11,028 bases of DNA from Alphaproteobacteria bacterium. GTDB taxonomy: Bacteria > Pseudomonadota > Alphaproteobacteria > Rhizobiales > Devosiaceae. The position numbers and the translations under genes are program-made. Position 1 is the stretch's first letter. Each line of letters opens with the position of its first letter. Positions 1 to 6,306 of the stretch are shown here, piece by piece. The notes under the pieces are model-generated. The model saw only the letters and a program-made list of their open reading frames with translations, was not told the DNA's origin and made no database searches. The DNA lies in the NCBI GenBank assembly GCA_018820005.1, contig JAHJOS010000637.1, positions 1 through 11,028 on the forward strand. Direction: 5' to 3'.

Positions 1-335
1 CCGAGCAGGGCATGTTCGATCTCATTGCCCGAAAGGATCAGCAGCGGGCGTTCGCCCGTGAGCCCCGCGTCGAGCAGGCCCTGCGCCAGCGCCTGGATCT
101 GTGGCCATGCCTGTCCATAGGTGATGCGGCGCCACGCCCCATCGGGTCCGCGATCGGCGATGAACACCGTGTCGGCGCGCTCCCCGGCCCAGCGTTCGAT
201 GCAATCGGTCATCGCGCGCGGATAGGGTCCGAGGGTTTCGGCAGAGCGGACGTAGATCACGCCTGCGGGGCCCTCGGTCATGGTGGCGCGCATCTCTCCC
301 ATGCGCACCGCTCGATAAACGGCGTCGTCCTGCAT
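1..335 (-). CDS. Feruloyl-CoA synthase-like AMP-dependent acyl-CoA ligase, N-terminal part (cut by window edge)
   Basis: About 111 N-terminal residues are visible, starting MQDDAVYRAVRMG. Seen: the pattern LGPYPR, then a helix with CIERWA, then FIADRGPDGAWRRITY and, near the edge, LLILSGNEIEHALL. This order (tyrosine-rich LGPYP segment, WRRITY, ILSGN-IEHALL) is what I know from feruloyl-CoA synthases and their close relatives in the ANL adenylate-forming superfamily. These cytoplasmic enzymes activate hydroxycinnamates with ATP and CoA at the entry to lignin-aromatic breakdown. The AMP-binding motif and adenylate-forming core lie outside the window, so substrate identity is inferred. The ATG at 333-335 is supported by GGGAGGAG on the minus strand about seven bases upstream. 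It points away from the sugar operon and shares its direction with the LacI gene, with 234 bp between, so it is probably a separate transcription unit. Confidence 0.72.
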   Translation of the reverse strand, partial: MQDDAVYRAVRMGEMRATMTEGPAGVIYVRSAETLGPYPRAMTDCIERWAGERADTVFIADRGPDGAWRRITYGQAWPQIQALAQGLLDAGLTGERPLLILSGNEIEHALL

Positions 336-351
336 TACGGTTCTCCTCCCG

Positions 352-374
352 TATTGTTATAGAACATAACAATA
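352..374. promoter_or_regulatory. Perfect 9-bp inverted repeat, probable operator of the acyl-CoA ligase gene
   Basis: Arms TATTGTTAT (352-360) and ATAACAATA (366-374) are exact reverse complements separated by AGAAC. The site is AT-rich in an otherwise GC-rich sequence and lies 17 bp upstream of the ligase start, overlapping the best promoter candidate. Dyads of this size are typical of dimeric winged-helix repressors. Hydroxycinnamate ligase genes in proteobacteria are often controlled by MarR-type repressors sensing the CoA thioester product, so that class is the likely binder (inference). No such regulator gene is in the window. Confidence 0.55.
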
Positions 375-392
375 TTGCGGGCGGCAATTCAA
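363..392 (-). promoter_or_regulatory. Candidate sigma-70-like promoter of the acyl-CoA ligase gene
   Basis: On the minus strand TTGAAT (387-392) is followed after 18 bp by TATGTT (363-368), a fair match to -35/-10 elements. The -10 hexamer lies inside the inverted repeat at 352-374, so a protein bound there would block the polymerase. The rest of the spacer up to the LacI stop at 570 holds no gene. A weak 5-bp GC stem (508-512 with 523-527), followed some 15 bases later on the minus strand by five T residues, is a poor terminator candidate for the LacI gene. Confidence 0.3.
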
Positions 393-569
393 GGGTCTGC
401 AGCAGGGGTGTTGAACTTTGGCGAGTTTGGTCGTCCGGGCCATAAAAGATGGCAGCGTTGGATGCGCCGTGCATGGGGTTTCTCAGTCAAAAAGCCGATG
501 CAACCCTCCGGCGACGCAGCCAGCCGGTGGCCCGCACATTGAAGCGACAGGGGCGCTTTGCGGCCGAGG

Positions 570-1577
570 TCAGATGCGCTTGCAGGAATTGCCCGGCACG
601 AATCGCGGGCTCAGCACGAAATCCTGTGGTGGTTCGTGCACGGCATCGGGGTTGCTGATCCGGTGCAGCAGGCGGCGGGCAATGATGCCGCCCAGCTTCT
701 GGGTGTCCTGCACCACCATGGTGATGCGCGGGGTGATCACGCTGCTCCACTGGATATTGTCGATCATGGCCAGCGAAATATCGTCCGGGCAGGAAAATCC
801 CAGCTCCTGCATCGCCTGCAGCGCCGCCAGGGCAACCGCGTTGTTCGCCCCGATAATGGCGGTGGGGCGCTCGGGTTCGATCAACAGGCGCATCGCCGCC
901 TCATAGCCGCCCGAACGGGTGAACAGCCCGCCCACCACCAGCTTGGGATTAACCTCCACGCCGGCGCTGGCCATGGTTTCGGCAAAGCCGCGATAGCGCT
1001 CCGACGCGGTGTTCATGTGCTTGGGGCCGGCGATGAACCCGATGCGCCGATGGCCCAGCTGCAGCAGATGTTCGGTCAGCATGGCGCCGGCGAGGAAATT
1101 GTCCGAACCGACGAAGTCGCGCTCGATGCCGGCCACCTTCTGGTCAAAGCAGACCATGGGCACCTTGATGGACTGGATGAACGCCACATAGTCCGGACCA
1201 AAGCTCGACGGGGCCAGGGCGAGGCCGGCAATCTTGAGCCCGATCAGATGTTCGACCAGGGCCCGTTCGCGCTCGGTCTGGCCCGAGGAGTCAGTGATCA
1301 GAACGAAGTGCTCATGTTCAAGCGCATAGTTTTCCAGCTCGCGCCGGATATCGCCAAAGAACGGGTTGCCGACATTGCCCACCACAAAGCCGATCATGCG
1401 ACTGCGACCGCGCGCCAGGCTCTGCGCCAGAGGGTCCGCAACATAGCCCACTGCTGCCACCGCCTGGCGGATCCGCTCCAGCGTTTTCGGACTGACGCGG
1501 CTGGGATTGCTCAGCGCCAAAGAGACTGTCGAGACAGATACTTCGGCCAGTTTTGCAACATCTCGGATGGTTGCCAT
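570..1577 (-). CDS. LacI-family transcriptional repressor
   Basis: A complete 335-residue protein, the usual length for the family. Residues 4-38 form the LacI-type helix-turn-helix (IRDVAKLAEVSVSTVS, then the asparagine-proline turn and KTLERI). Residues 49-59 (DPLAQSLARGR) match the hinge helix, whose leucine (L54) in known members inserts into the central CG step of the operator. From residue 61 (MIGFVVGNVGNPFF) to the end is the periplasmic-binding-protein-like sensor domain, with the family's GHRRIGFIAGP and late DDISLAMID-type segments. It is divergent from the fucosidase-transporter operon and a CG-centred palindrome sits in the shared control region, so it is most likely the operon's local repressor, released by a sugar or sugar phosphate. 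A weaker operator copy lies 9 bp ahead of its own start, suggesting autoregulation. Its ribosome-binding site is weak (GAGAAAG). The inducer cannot be read from sequence. Confidence 0.93.
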   Translation of the reverse strand: MATIRDVAKLAEVSVSTVSLALSNPSRVSPKTLERIRQAVAAVGYVADPLAQSLARGRSRMIGFVVGNVGNPFFGDIRRELENYALEHEHFVLITDSSGQTERERALVEHLIGLKIAGLALAPSSFGPDYVAFIQSIKVPMVCFDQKVAGIERDFVGSDNFLAGAMLTEHLLQLGHRRIGFIAGPKHMNTASERYRGFAETMASAGVEVNPKLVVGGLFTRSGGYEAAMRLLIEPERPTAIIGANNAVALAALQAMQELGFSCPDDISLAMIDNIQWSSVITPRITMVVQDTQKLGGIIARRLLHRISNPDAVHEPPQDFVLSPRFVPGNSCKRI

Positions 1578-1585
1578 CGGACTTT

Positions 1586-1601
1586 CTCGAACCGCTTCTA
1601 G
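1586..1601. promoter_or_regulatory. Degenerate second LacI-type operator in the leader of the repressor gene
   Basis: CTCGAACCGCTTCTAG matches the strong palindrome at 1751-1766 (ATCGAACCGGTTCGAT) at 12 of 16 positions. The left half-site TCGAACC and the central CG are intact. It lies immediately upstream of the repressor ATG on the minus strand and includes the bases around its ribosome-binding site, where bound repressor would act as a roadblock or prevent initiation. The two sites are 165 bp apart centre to centre, a distance at which looping is possible. The match is visible; binding is inferred. Confidence 0.45.
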
Positions 1602-1717
1602 CCCATTGGCGATCGCCCTGGCTCAACATGAATGCGTCACGCAATTGTGGAATACCTACCAGTCTGGAGGCTTTCCGCAACGAAAATGTTGAAATCCTGT
1701 GGACGCCAAAAACGGGG

Positions 1718-1751
1718 TTGACTTCAATCCATGCCCGAATGAGGATATGCA
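1718..1751 (+). promoter_or_regulatory. Candidate promoter of the fucosidase-transporter operon
   Basis: TTGACT at 1718-1723 is a 5/6 match to a -35 hexamer. The following -10 is poor: GATATG (1744-1749) or TATGCA (1746-1751), with longer than ideal spacing. The operator at 1751-1766 begins at the end of the -10 region, so it would cover the transcription start. The weak -10 could mean that an activator helps, or that the true promoter differs. Confidence 0.35.
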
Positions 1752-1766
1752 TCGAACCGGTTCGAT
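1751..1766. promoter_or_regulatory. LacI-family operator, perfect 16-bp palindrome
   Basis: ATCGAACCGGTTCGAT is its own reverse complement and has the central CG dinucleotide characteristic of LacI/GalR operators. It lies between the likely -35/-10 region and the ribosome-binding site of the fucosidase gene, and the repressor gene is divergent next door. It is almost certainly the main target of that repressor, though binding is inferred. Confidence 0.75.
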
Positions 1767-1776
1767 AGGCCGGAAT

Positions 1777-1783
1777 GGGAGGA
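1777..1783 (+). promoter_or_regulatory. Ribosome-binding site that selects a TTG start for the fucosidase
   Basis: GGGAGGA is a near-ideal Shine-Dalgarno sequence. It lies inside the reading frame opened by the ATG at 1775, so that ATG is unlikely to be used. The TTG at 1790-1792 is seven bases from the GGGAGG core; a second TTG at 1784 is too close. No comparable site precedes the ATG at 1775. Confidence 0.6.
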
Positions 1784-1789
1784 TTGATC

Positions 1790-3112
1790 TTGGATAGCGC
1801 AGTCACTTTTGCGGGTGGTCAGGACGTGGCGCCGGGCAAGGCCTGGTTTGCCAATGACCGTTTCGGCATGTTCATTCACTTCGGGCTCTATGCCCTGGGC
1901 GCGCGGCACGAATGGCTGCAGCACCGCGAAGAAATCGCGCCGGAGACCTACGCCAAATATTTCGAGAATTTCGATCCTGACCTCTACGATCCGCGCGAAT
2001 GGGCGCGCCGGGCGCGTGAAGCGGGCATGAAATATGTGGTGCTGACCGCCAAGCACCACGAAGGCTTCTGCCTGTGGGACAGCAAGTTCACCGACTACAA
2101 GGCAACCAATACCCCCTATGGCAAGGACCTGCTCAAGCCCTATGTCGACGCGTTCCGCGCCGAAGGGCTCAAGATCGGCTTTTATTATTCCCTGATCGAC
2201 TGGCACCACCCCCAGTTCCCCATCGATGGGATCCATCCCCTGCGCAATCACCCCGATGCGCTGGCAATGAACCAGAGCCGCGACGTGACCCAATACGCCC
2301 AGTACATGCGCGATCAGGTCACCGAACTGCTGACCGGTTTTGGCGATATCTCCGTCATCTGGTTCGACTTCAGCTATCCCAAGCGCGAATATCGCGGCAT
2401 GCCCGGCAAGGGCCGCAATGATTGGGAGAGCGAGGAGCTCATGGGCCTGGTGCGCAAGCTGCAGCCCGATATCATCGTGGGTGACCGGCTGGACCTGCCT
2501 GCCGATGGCAATTTCCCCAAGGATCTGGCAACGCCCGAGCAATATACGCCACGGGTCGCGCCCACCATCAATGGCAAGCCGGTGCGTTGGGAGGTCTGCC
2601 ACACCTTCTCAGGCTCGTGGGGTTATCACCGCGATGAGACCAGCTGGAAGGACGCGCCTCAGCTGATCAACATTCTCATCGACACGGTCTCCCTTGGTGG
2701 CAACCTCTTGATGAATGTGGGGCCGACGGCCCGGGGTACCTTCGACAAACGCGCCATTGCTGCGCTCGAAACCTATGGCGAATGGCTCCACCTCAATGGG
2801 CGGGCGATCTACGGGGCAGGGCCGTCGGCCCATGTTGCACCCAGCGGCACGCGCTTCACCCAGCGCGGCAATCGGCTCTATCTGCATGTGCAGAACTGGC
2901 CGTTCCGCCACATTCATATCGAGGGGCTGGGCGGCAAGGTCAAATATGCACAGATGCTGCACGATGCCAGCGAGATCCACTGGCTCGACCCCGAGGCCGA
3001 GGTCGATTCCAACATCGGCGTGGCAGTGGGCCACAACATCCTCACGCTCGAACTGCCGGTTATCAAGCCGGACGTGGTGGTGCCGGTCATTGAACTGATC
3101 CTGAAGGATTAA
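1790..3112 (+). CDS. Alpha-L-fucosidase, glycoside hydrolase family 29, cytoplasmic
   Basis: About 440 residues from the TTG start (445 if the ATG at 1775 is used). GH29 enzymes are retaining hydrolases that remove terminal alpha-L-fucose from oligosaccharides. Seen, counting from the TTG: WFANDRFGMFIHFGLY near residues 19-34 (the substrate-pocket HFG signature), TAKHHEGF at 86-93, the barrel strand KIGFYYSLIDWHH, and IWFDFS with Asp about 193, the position of the GH29 catalytic nucleophile. The segment LINILIDTVSLGGNLLMNVGP is the standard late-barrel motif. The last roughly 100 residues form a small beta-rich C-terminal domain. There is no signal peptide, so the substrate must be imported before hydrolysis, fitting the ABC transporter encoded downstream. 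It is the first gene of the operon, directly behind the LacI operator. The general acid/base is poorly conserved in this family and I cannot assign it. Preference for linkage or for fucose over a related sugar is not readable. Confidence 0.93.
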   Translation: MDSAVTFAGGQDVAPGKAWFANDRFGMFIHFGLYALGARHEWLQHREEIAPETYAKYFENFDPDLYDPREWARRAREAGMKYVVLTAKHHEGFCLWDSKFTDYKATNTPYGKDLLKPYVDAFRAEGLKIGFYYSLIDWHHPQFPIDGIHPLRNHPDALAMNQSRDVTQYAQYMRDQVTELLTGFGDISVIWFDFSYPKREYRGMPGKGRNDWESEELMGLVRKLQPDIIVGDRLDLPADGNFPKDLATPEQYTPRVAPTINGKPVRWEVCHTFSGSWGYHRDETSWKDAPQLINILIDTVSLGGNLLMNVGPTARGTFDKRAIAALETYGEWLHLNGRAIYGAGPSAHVAPSGTRFTQRGNRLYLHVQNWPFRHIHIEGLGGKVKYAQMLHDASEIHWLDPEAEVDSNIGVAVGHNILTLELPVIKPDVVVPVIELILKD

Positions 3113-3116
3113 GCCA

Positions 3117-3929
3117 GTGGTCGGGGCACCAGAAGGCGCCAGACTGCTCGGCGAGGCCGACCTGATCGCCGCCGTCGCGCCCATCATCGCCGATCTGGCC
3201 GATGGCGGGCGCGGGGCGGTGGCCCTGGCGGGCTCGCGCGGCAAGGGACGATCCGACCAGCAGTCGGACTATGACTTCCGCGTCTATGCCGACAGCTATC
3301 GGGGGGAGGATATCAGGCAGACCCCGCAATGGGCGCGCTTCGAAGCGGCCATGGACCACTGGCAGGGCATGGGCTTTCGCATGGATGGGGTCTGGATGCG
3401 CAACTATTCCGGCGTCCGGCGCGATCTGGATGCCTGGCTGACCGGCACGGCGGTTCCCAAGACCTTCGACTGGACTATCTGGGGCTACCATCTGCCCACC
3501 GACCTGGCCAACCAGCAGATCGTGCTCGATCCCGATGGTCTGCTGGCGGGCTGGAAGCAGGAGCTGGCAGTCTATCCCGAGGCGCTGCGTGCCGCCACGC
3601 TGCACCAATACGGACAGGTGCTGCAGTACTGGGCCAGCGACTACCACTACGAAAGCAAGGTAGCGCGGCGCGATCTGGTTTTCCTGGTCGGGCTGGTCGG
3701 CAAGCTGACCAATGCCATGATCCAGGTGCTGTTTGCCCTCAACCGCCAATATTACCCGGGCGACGGCTGGAACCTGCCGATGGCCGCCGAACTCGACCGT
3801 CTGCCGTCCGACTTCATCGCCCGCATGACGTCCATTCTCGAGCCCTGTCCGGGCGAGAATGCCTGGCGGCAGCAGCGCAGCCAGATCATCGCGATGATCA
3901 CAGATATCGAGGCCCTGATCGCGACCTGA
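3117..3929 (+). CDS. Nucleotidyltransferase-fold protein with DUF4037-like C-terminal region
   Basis: A 270-residue soluble protein from a GTG start, four bases after the fucosidase stop, with AAGGA eight bases upstream, so probably translationally coupled. Residues 39-53 read GSRGKGRSDQQSDYD, the Gly-Ser, ten residues, Asp-x-Asp signature of the polymerase-beta-type nucleotidyltransferase superfamily. D51 and D53 are the expected metal ligands, and D90 in FRMDGVW is a likely third carboxylate. All catalytic positions look intact. The later part is helical, with FALNRQYYPGDGW (about 205-217) resembling the DUF4037 region of bacterial nucleotidyltransferase proteins. Family members transfer nucleotides to small molecules (aminoglycosides), RNA or proteins; the acceptor here is unknown. 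Its placement between hydrolase and binding protein suggests a role tied to the imported glycoside or control of the pathway, but this is speculation. DUF4037 assignment is from memory of the motif. Confidence 0.8.
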   Translation: MVGAPEGARLLGEADLIAAVAPIIADLADGGRGAVALAGSRGKGRSDQQSDYDFRVYADSYRGEDIRQTPQWARFEAAMDHWQGMGFRMDGVWMRNYSGVRRDLDAWLTGTAVPKTFDWTIWGYHLPTDLANQQIVLDPDGLLAGWKQELAVYPEALRAATLHQYGQVLQYWASDYHYESKVARRDLVFLVGLVGKLTNAMIQVLFALNRQYYPGDGWNLPMAAELDRLPSDFIARMTSILEPCPGENAWRQQRSQIIAMITDIEALIAT

Positions 3930-3947
3930 GCCGGCCTCTGAACCACA

Positions 3948-3967
3948 CCGGAGCCAAAGAACTCCGG
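3948..3967 (+). other. Intergenic stem-loop between nucleotidyltransferase and binding-protein genes
   Basis: CCGGAG (3948-3953) and CTCCGG (3962-3967) form a perfect GC-rich 6-bp stem with an 8-base loop. No T-run follows, so it is not a standard terminator. A hairpin here could mark an RNA-processing point that lets the abundant binding protein be expressed above the upstream genes. Function is inferred. Confidence 0.35.
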
Positions 3968-4014
3968 AATTCAACAGTGCCTGACAATCAATAATCGAAT
4001 GAGGAGAGACTGAC

Positions 4015-5232
4015 GTGAAAATAACCTATGTTCTGGCTGCTGCGCTTCTCGCGGGCAGTTCCATGCTCGCAGCGACCGCCTCCGCCCAGGAAACGGTCAA
4101 CCTGACCTGGCAGATGTGGGGCGACGAGAGTGACACCGCACTGTTCACCAGCCTGGCAGACCTGGTCACGGCCGAATACCCAAATATCAAGGTGACGCCG
4201 CAGTTCTCGGGCTGGACCGACTACTGGACCCGGCTGCCGGTGCTGGCCTCGTCCGGCCAGATCGCTGACCTGGTCGCGATGCAGTCGATGCGCATGCCCA
4301 GCTTCTATTCCGTGCTCGAACCGCTTGATTCCTATATCGCCGCCGACGGCATGGACAAGGCTGAGTTCGAGAGCTCCATCATGAACGGGCTGTCCCACGA
4401 CGGCGTGCAATATGCGCTGCCCTATGACGTGGGTCCGTGGCTGGTCTACTACAACCGCGACAAGTTTGCCGCTGCCGGGCTTGCCGAGCCGGCACTGGAC
4501 TGGACCTTCGACGATTTCAAGGCTGACGCCATTGCCCTGACCCAGGGCGAGACCTTCGGCTATGCGACGCAGGCGTTCGACTATGTCGCAGGCCCCATCG
4601 CCCTGGGTGCGGAATATTTCAACGACGCCAATCAGTTCGACGTGACCAATGCGGGCTATGTCGATGCAGTCAAGAAATATGCAGACCTCACCGTGGCCGA
4701 CAAGGCCTCCCCGGTCTTCGCCTCGGGCGCCGGCGCCATCAGCGGCAGCGGTCGTTTCGCGGCAGGCAGCGCGGCCATGTATATCGATGGCCCATGGGTG
4801 TTGCTGAACACCAAGGACAGCGTCGATTTCAAGATCGGCGTAGCGCCGCTGCCGCGTGGCGAGGGTGACTCGCGCTTCATCACCGCCGGCTCAGGCTGGG
4901 GCGTCGCTGCCGCCAGCCAGCACAAGGAAGAGGCCTTCAAGGCGCTCAAGGTGCTCACCGGCCCCAAGGCCGCCGAAATCCTCGCCTCCGCCGGACGTGC
5001 CTTGCCAGGCCGTCTGGCCCAGCAGGACTTCTGGTATGACGTGGCGGCCAAGGATGTCAGCGGCACCCGCGAAACGCTCAAGTTCATGTTCGAGCATTCC
5101 ACCCCGTTCCGCCTCAATGAATATTGGAACGACTTCGAGAACCTGCTGACCCAGTACATGCCGCTGGCCCTCAATGGCGACAAGACCACCCAAGAAGTGC
5201 TGTCCGATATCCAGAGCCAGCTGCCGATGTAA
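4015..5232 (+). CDS. Extracellular sugar-binding protein of a CUT1 ABC transporter (family 1 solute-binding protein)
   Basis: 405 residues from a GTG start with GAGGAGAG six bases upstream. Residues 1-24 are a clear Sec signal peptide: lysine at position 2, a hydrophobic core (VLAAALLAG), then ATASA before Q25, so cleavage after Ala24. The mature protein begins QETVNLTWQMWG, a typical family 1 N-terminal strand. It continues with the usual features: a YALPYDVGPWLVYYNRDKF hinge segment, AAMYIDGPW near the middle, GEGDSRFITAGSGWGV, and a KVLTGPKAAEIL helix. It would bind the sugar in the periplasm and deliver it to the permeases encoded next. There is no lipobox, so it is soluble. Substrate is inferred as a fucose-containing oligosaccharide or glycoside from the neighbouring GH29 gene. 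Confidence 0.95.
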   Translation: MKITYVLAAALLAGSSMLAATASAQETVNLTWQMWGDESDTALFTSLADLVTAEYPNIKVTPQFSGWTDYWTRLPVLASSGQIADLVAMQSMRMPSFYSVLEPLDSYIAADGMDKAEFESSIMNGLSHDGVQYALPYDVGPWLVYYNRDKFAAAGLAEPALDWTFDDFKADAIALTQGETFGYATQAFDYVAGPIALGAEYFNDANQFDVTNAGYVDAVKKYADLTVADKASPVFASGAGAISGSGRFAAGSAAMYIDGPWVLLNTKDSVDFKIGVAPLPRGEGDSRFITAGSGWGVAAASQHKEEAFKALKVLTGPKAAEILASAGRALPGRLAQQDFWYDVAAKDVSGTRETLKFMFEHSTPFRLNEYWNDFENLLTQYMPLALNGDKTTQEVLSDIQSQLPM

Positions 5233-5247
5233 CGGCGGCAAGCGGAC

Positions 5248-5293
5248 GCCCCGACCGGCCCGTCCCCTTTGGCGGGGGCATCTCGGTCGGGGC
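5248..5293 (+). other. Strong intergenic stem-loop after the binding-protein gene
   Basis: GCCCCGACCG (5248-5257) and CGGTCGGGGC (5284-5293) are a perfect 10-bp inverted repeat enclosing 26 bases that can fold further (GCCC 5258-5261 with GGGC 5276-5279). No T-run follows. Very stable hairpins directly behind binding-protein genes are known in other sugar ABC operons (malE is the classic case) to protect the upstream message and raise binding protein over permease; that role is inferred here. Confidence 0.5.
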
Positions 5294-5319
5294 CCCGCAC
5301 CAGGCTCTGCAAAGGGTCG

Positions 5320-5343
5320 CCCTCTCCCGCATGCGGGCGAGGC
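5320..5343. repeat. Short palindromic repeat resembling dispersed REP-like elements of GC-rich proteobacteria
   Basis: CCCGCATGCGGG (5326-5337) is a perfect palindrome. After one T/C mismatch pair it extends to GCCTC (5320-5324) and GAGGC (5339-5343). The core CTCTCCCGCATGCGGG is one I know as a frequent intergenic palindrome in GC-rich proteobacteria; its translation gives the tell-tale SPACGRG string seen in the open frame upstream of the permease start. It lies between the large hairpin and the permease ribosome-binding site. Whether it is multicopy in this genome cannot be seen from one window. Confidence 0.45.
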
Positions 5344-5370
5344 CAGATGGGTCCAGTTGAGGAGAAACGC

Positions 5371-6306
5371 ATGACCATTGCCCAGGAGTCGGCCACGACG
5401 CCCAGCCGATCGGCGGCGCGGCGCCGCAACCGGCTCGACATCAAGGAGGGCCGCACCGCGTTCTTCTTCCTTTTGCCCAGCCTGATCGGGGTGATCCTGT
5501 TCCTGGTGGTGCCTATTCTGGCCTCGCTGGTGCTCAGCTTCACCAATTGGAAGCTGCTGGGCAAACCCGAATTCGTCGGGTTTGCCAATTACGTCCGCCT
5601 GTTCTCCACCGACCCGCAATTCTGGGCGGTGTTGCGCAATACGCTGTTCTTCACAGCCGAATATCTGGTGCTCAACATCATCATCTCATTGGGGCTGGCC
5701 GTATGGATTTCCAGCCTCAAGGTGGGACAGCGATGGTTCAGGGTGATCTTCTTTCTCCCGACTTTCACCCCGGGCATCGCTGTCGCCATCGTCTGGATGC
5801 TGATCTTTGCGCCCGGTGGCTTCTTTGATTTTCTGATGAGCGCGATCTCGGTGCAGGTGCCCAGCGTATTGACCGACCAGACCCTGGCCATGCAGGCGGT
5901 GGTCGTGGTCTCGCTATGGGCCGGCGTTGGCTACAATACCGTGCTGTTCAACGCCGCACTCGACATGGTGCCGGCCAATTATCTCGAAGCGGCCCGTATC
6001 GACGGCGCCTCGGCCTGGGACCGGTTCTGGAAGATCAGGCTGCCACTGATCTCGCCGACCCTGTTCTTTGGCACCGTGATGACCGCCATCACCTCGCTGC
6101 AGGTCTTTGACCAGATCTATGTGATGACCCGCGGCGGTCCCGGCTCGGCCACGGCAACGCTGGGCTACGCCATCTACCAGAAGGGCTTTCAGAACTTCCA
6201 GATGGGCTACGCCTCCTCCATCGCCTGGGTGATGTTTGCGCTGATCATGGCGCTGACGGCCCTGCAATTCTGGCTCCAGCGCAAATGGGTGCATTATGAC
6301 AACTAG
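5371..6306 (+). CDS. CUT1 sugar ABC transporter permease, MalF/UgpA type
   Basis: 311 residues from ATG 5371, chosen because GAGGAG ends six bases upstream. The frame is open back to 5269, but that stretch translates intergenic repeat sequence. A basic cytoplasmic N-terminus (SAARRRNRLD) is followed by the first membrane segment (TAFFFLLPSLIGVILFLVVPIL), then SFTNWKL and FVGFANYVRLF typical of the first permease of CUT1 systems. About six membrane segments follow. The EAA loop that contacts the ATPase is EAARIDGASAWDRFWKIRLP, starting about residue 206. The late GGPGSATATLGYAIYQKGF segment is also characteristic. It forms the inner-membrane heterodimer with the permease encoded next, whose start overlaps this gene's end by 11 bases. 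Confidence 0.95.
   Translation: MTIAQESATTPSRSAARRRNRLDIKEGRTAFFFLLPSLIGVILFLVVPILASLVLSFTNWKLLGKPEFVGFANYVRLFSTDPQFWAVLRNTLFFTAEYLVLNIIISLGLAVWISSLKVGQRWFRVIFFLPTFTPGIAVAIVWMLIFAPGGFFDFLMSAISVQVPSVLTDQTLAMQAVVVVSLWAGVGYNTVLFNAALDMVPANYLEAARIDGASAWDRFWKIRLPLISPTLFFGTVMTAITSLQVFDQIYVMTRGGPGSATATLGYAIYQKGFQNFQMGYASSIAWVMFALIMALTALQFWLQRKWVHYDN

Noticed and set aside
558..1601. Plus-strand open frame (347 codons) opposite the LacI gene
   Set aside because: Shadow of the repressor; the minus-strand protein has the complete LacI domain set.
1608..1617. GGCGATCGCC palindrome in the divergent control region
   Set aside because: Ten bases, AT-centred, a common short palindrome in GC-rich DNA, and no partner site was seen.
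1724..3244. Minus-strand open frames opposite the fucosidase (1724-2602 and 2609-3244)
   Set aside because: Shadows of a full-length GH29 gene; no ribosome-binding site and no recognisable protein.
3087..3974. Minus-strand open frame (295 codons) opposite the nucleotidyltransferase
   Set aside because: The plus-strand product has a GS-x10-DxD active site and is coupled to the fucosidase gene; the antisense frame has no motif.
5269..5370. 34-residue N-terminal extension of the first permease
   Set aside because: The stretch translates the hairpin and palindromic repeat (giving SPACGRG), has no start signal, and a proper GAGGAG precedes the ATG at 5371.
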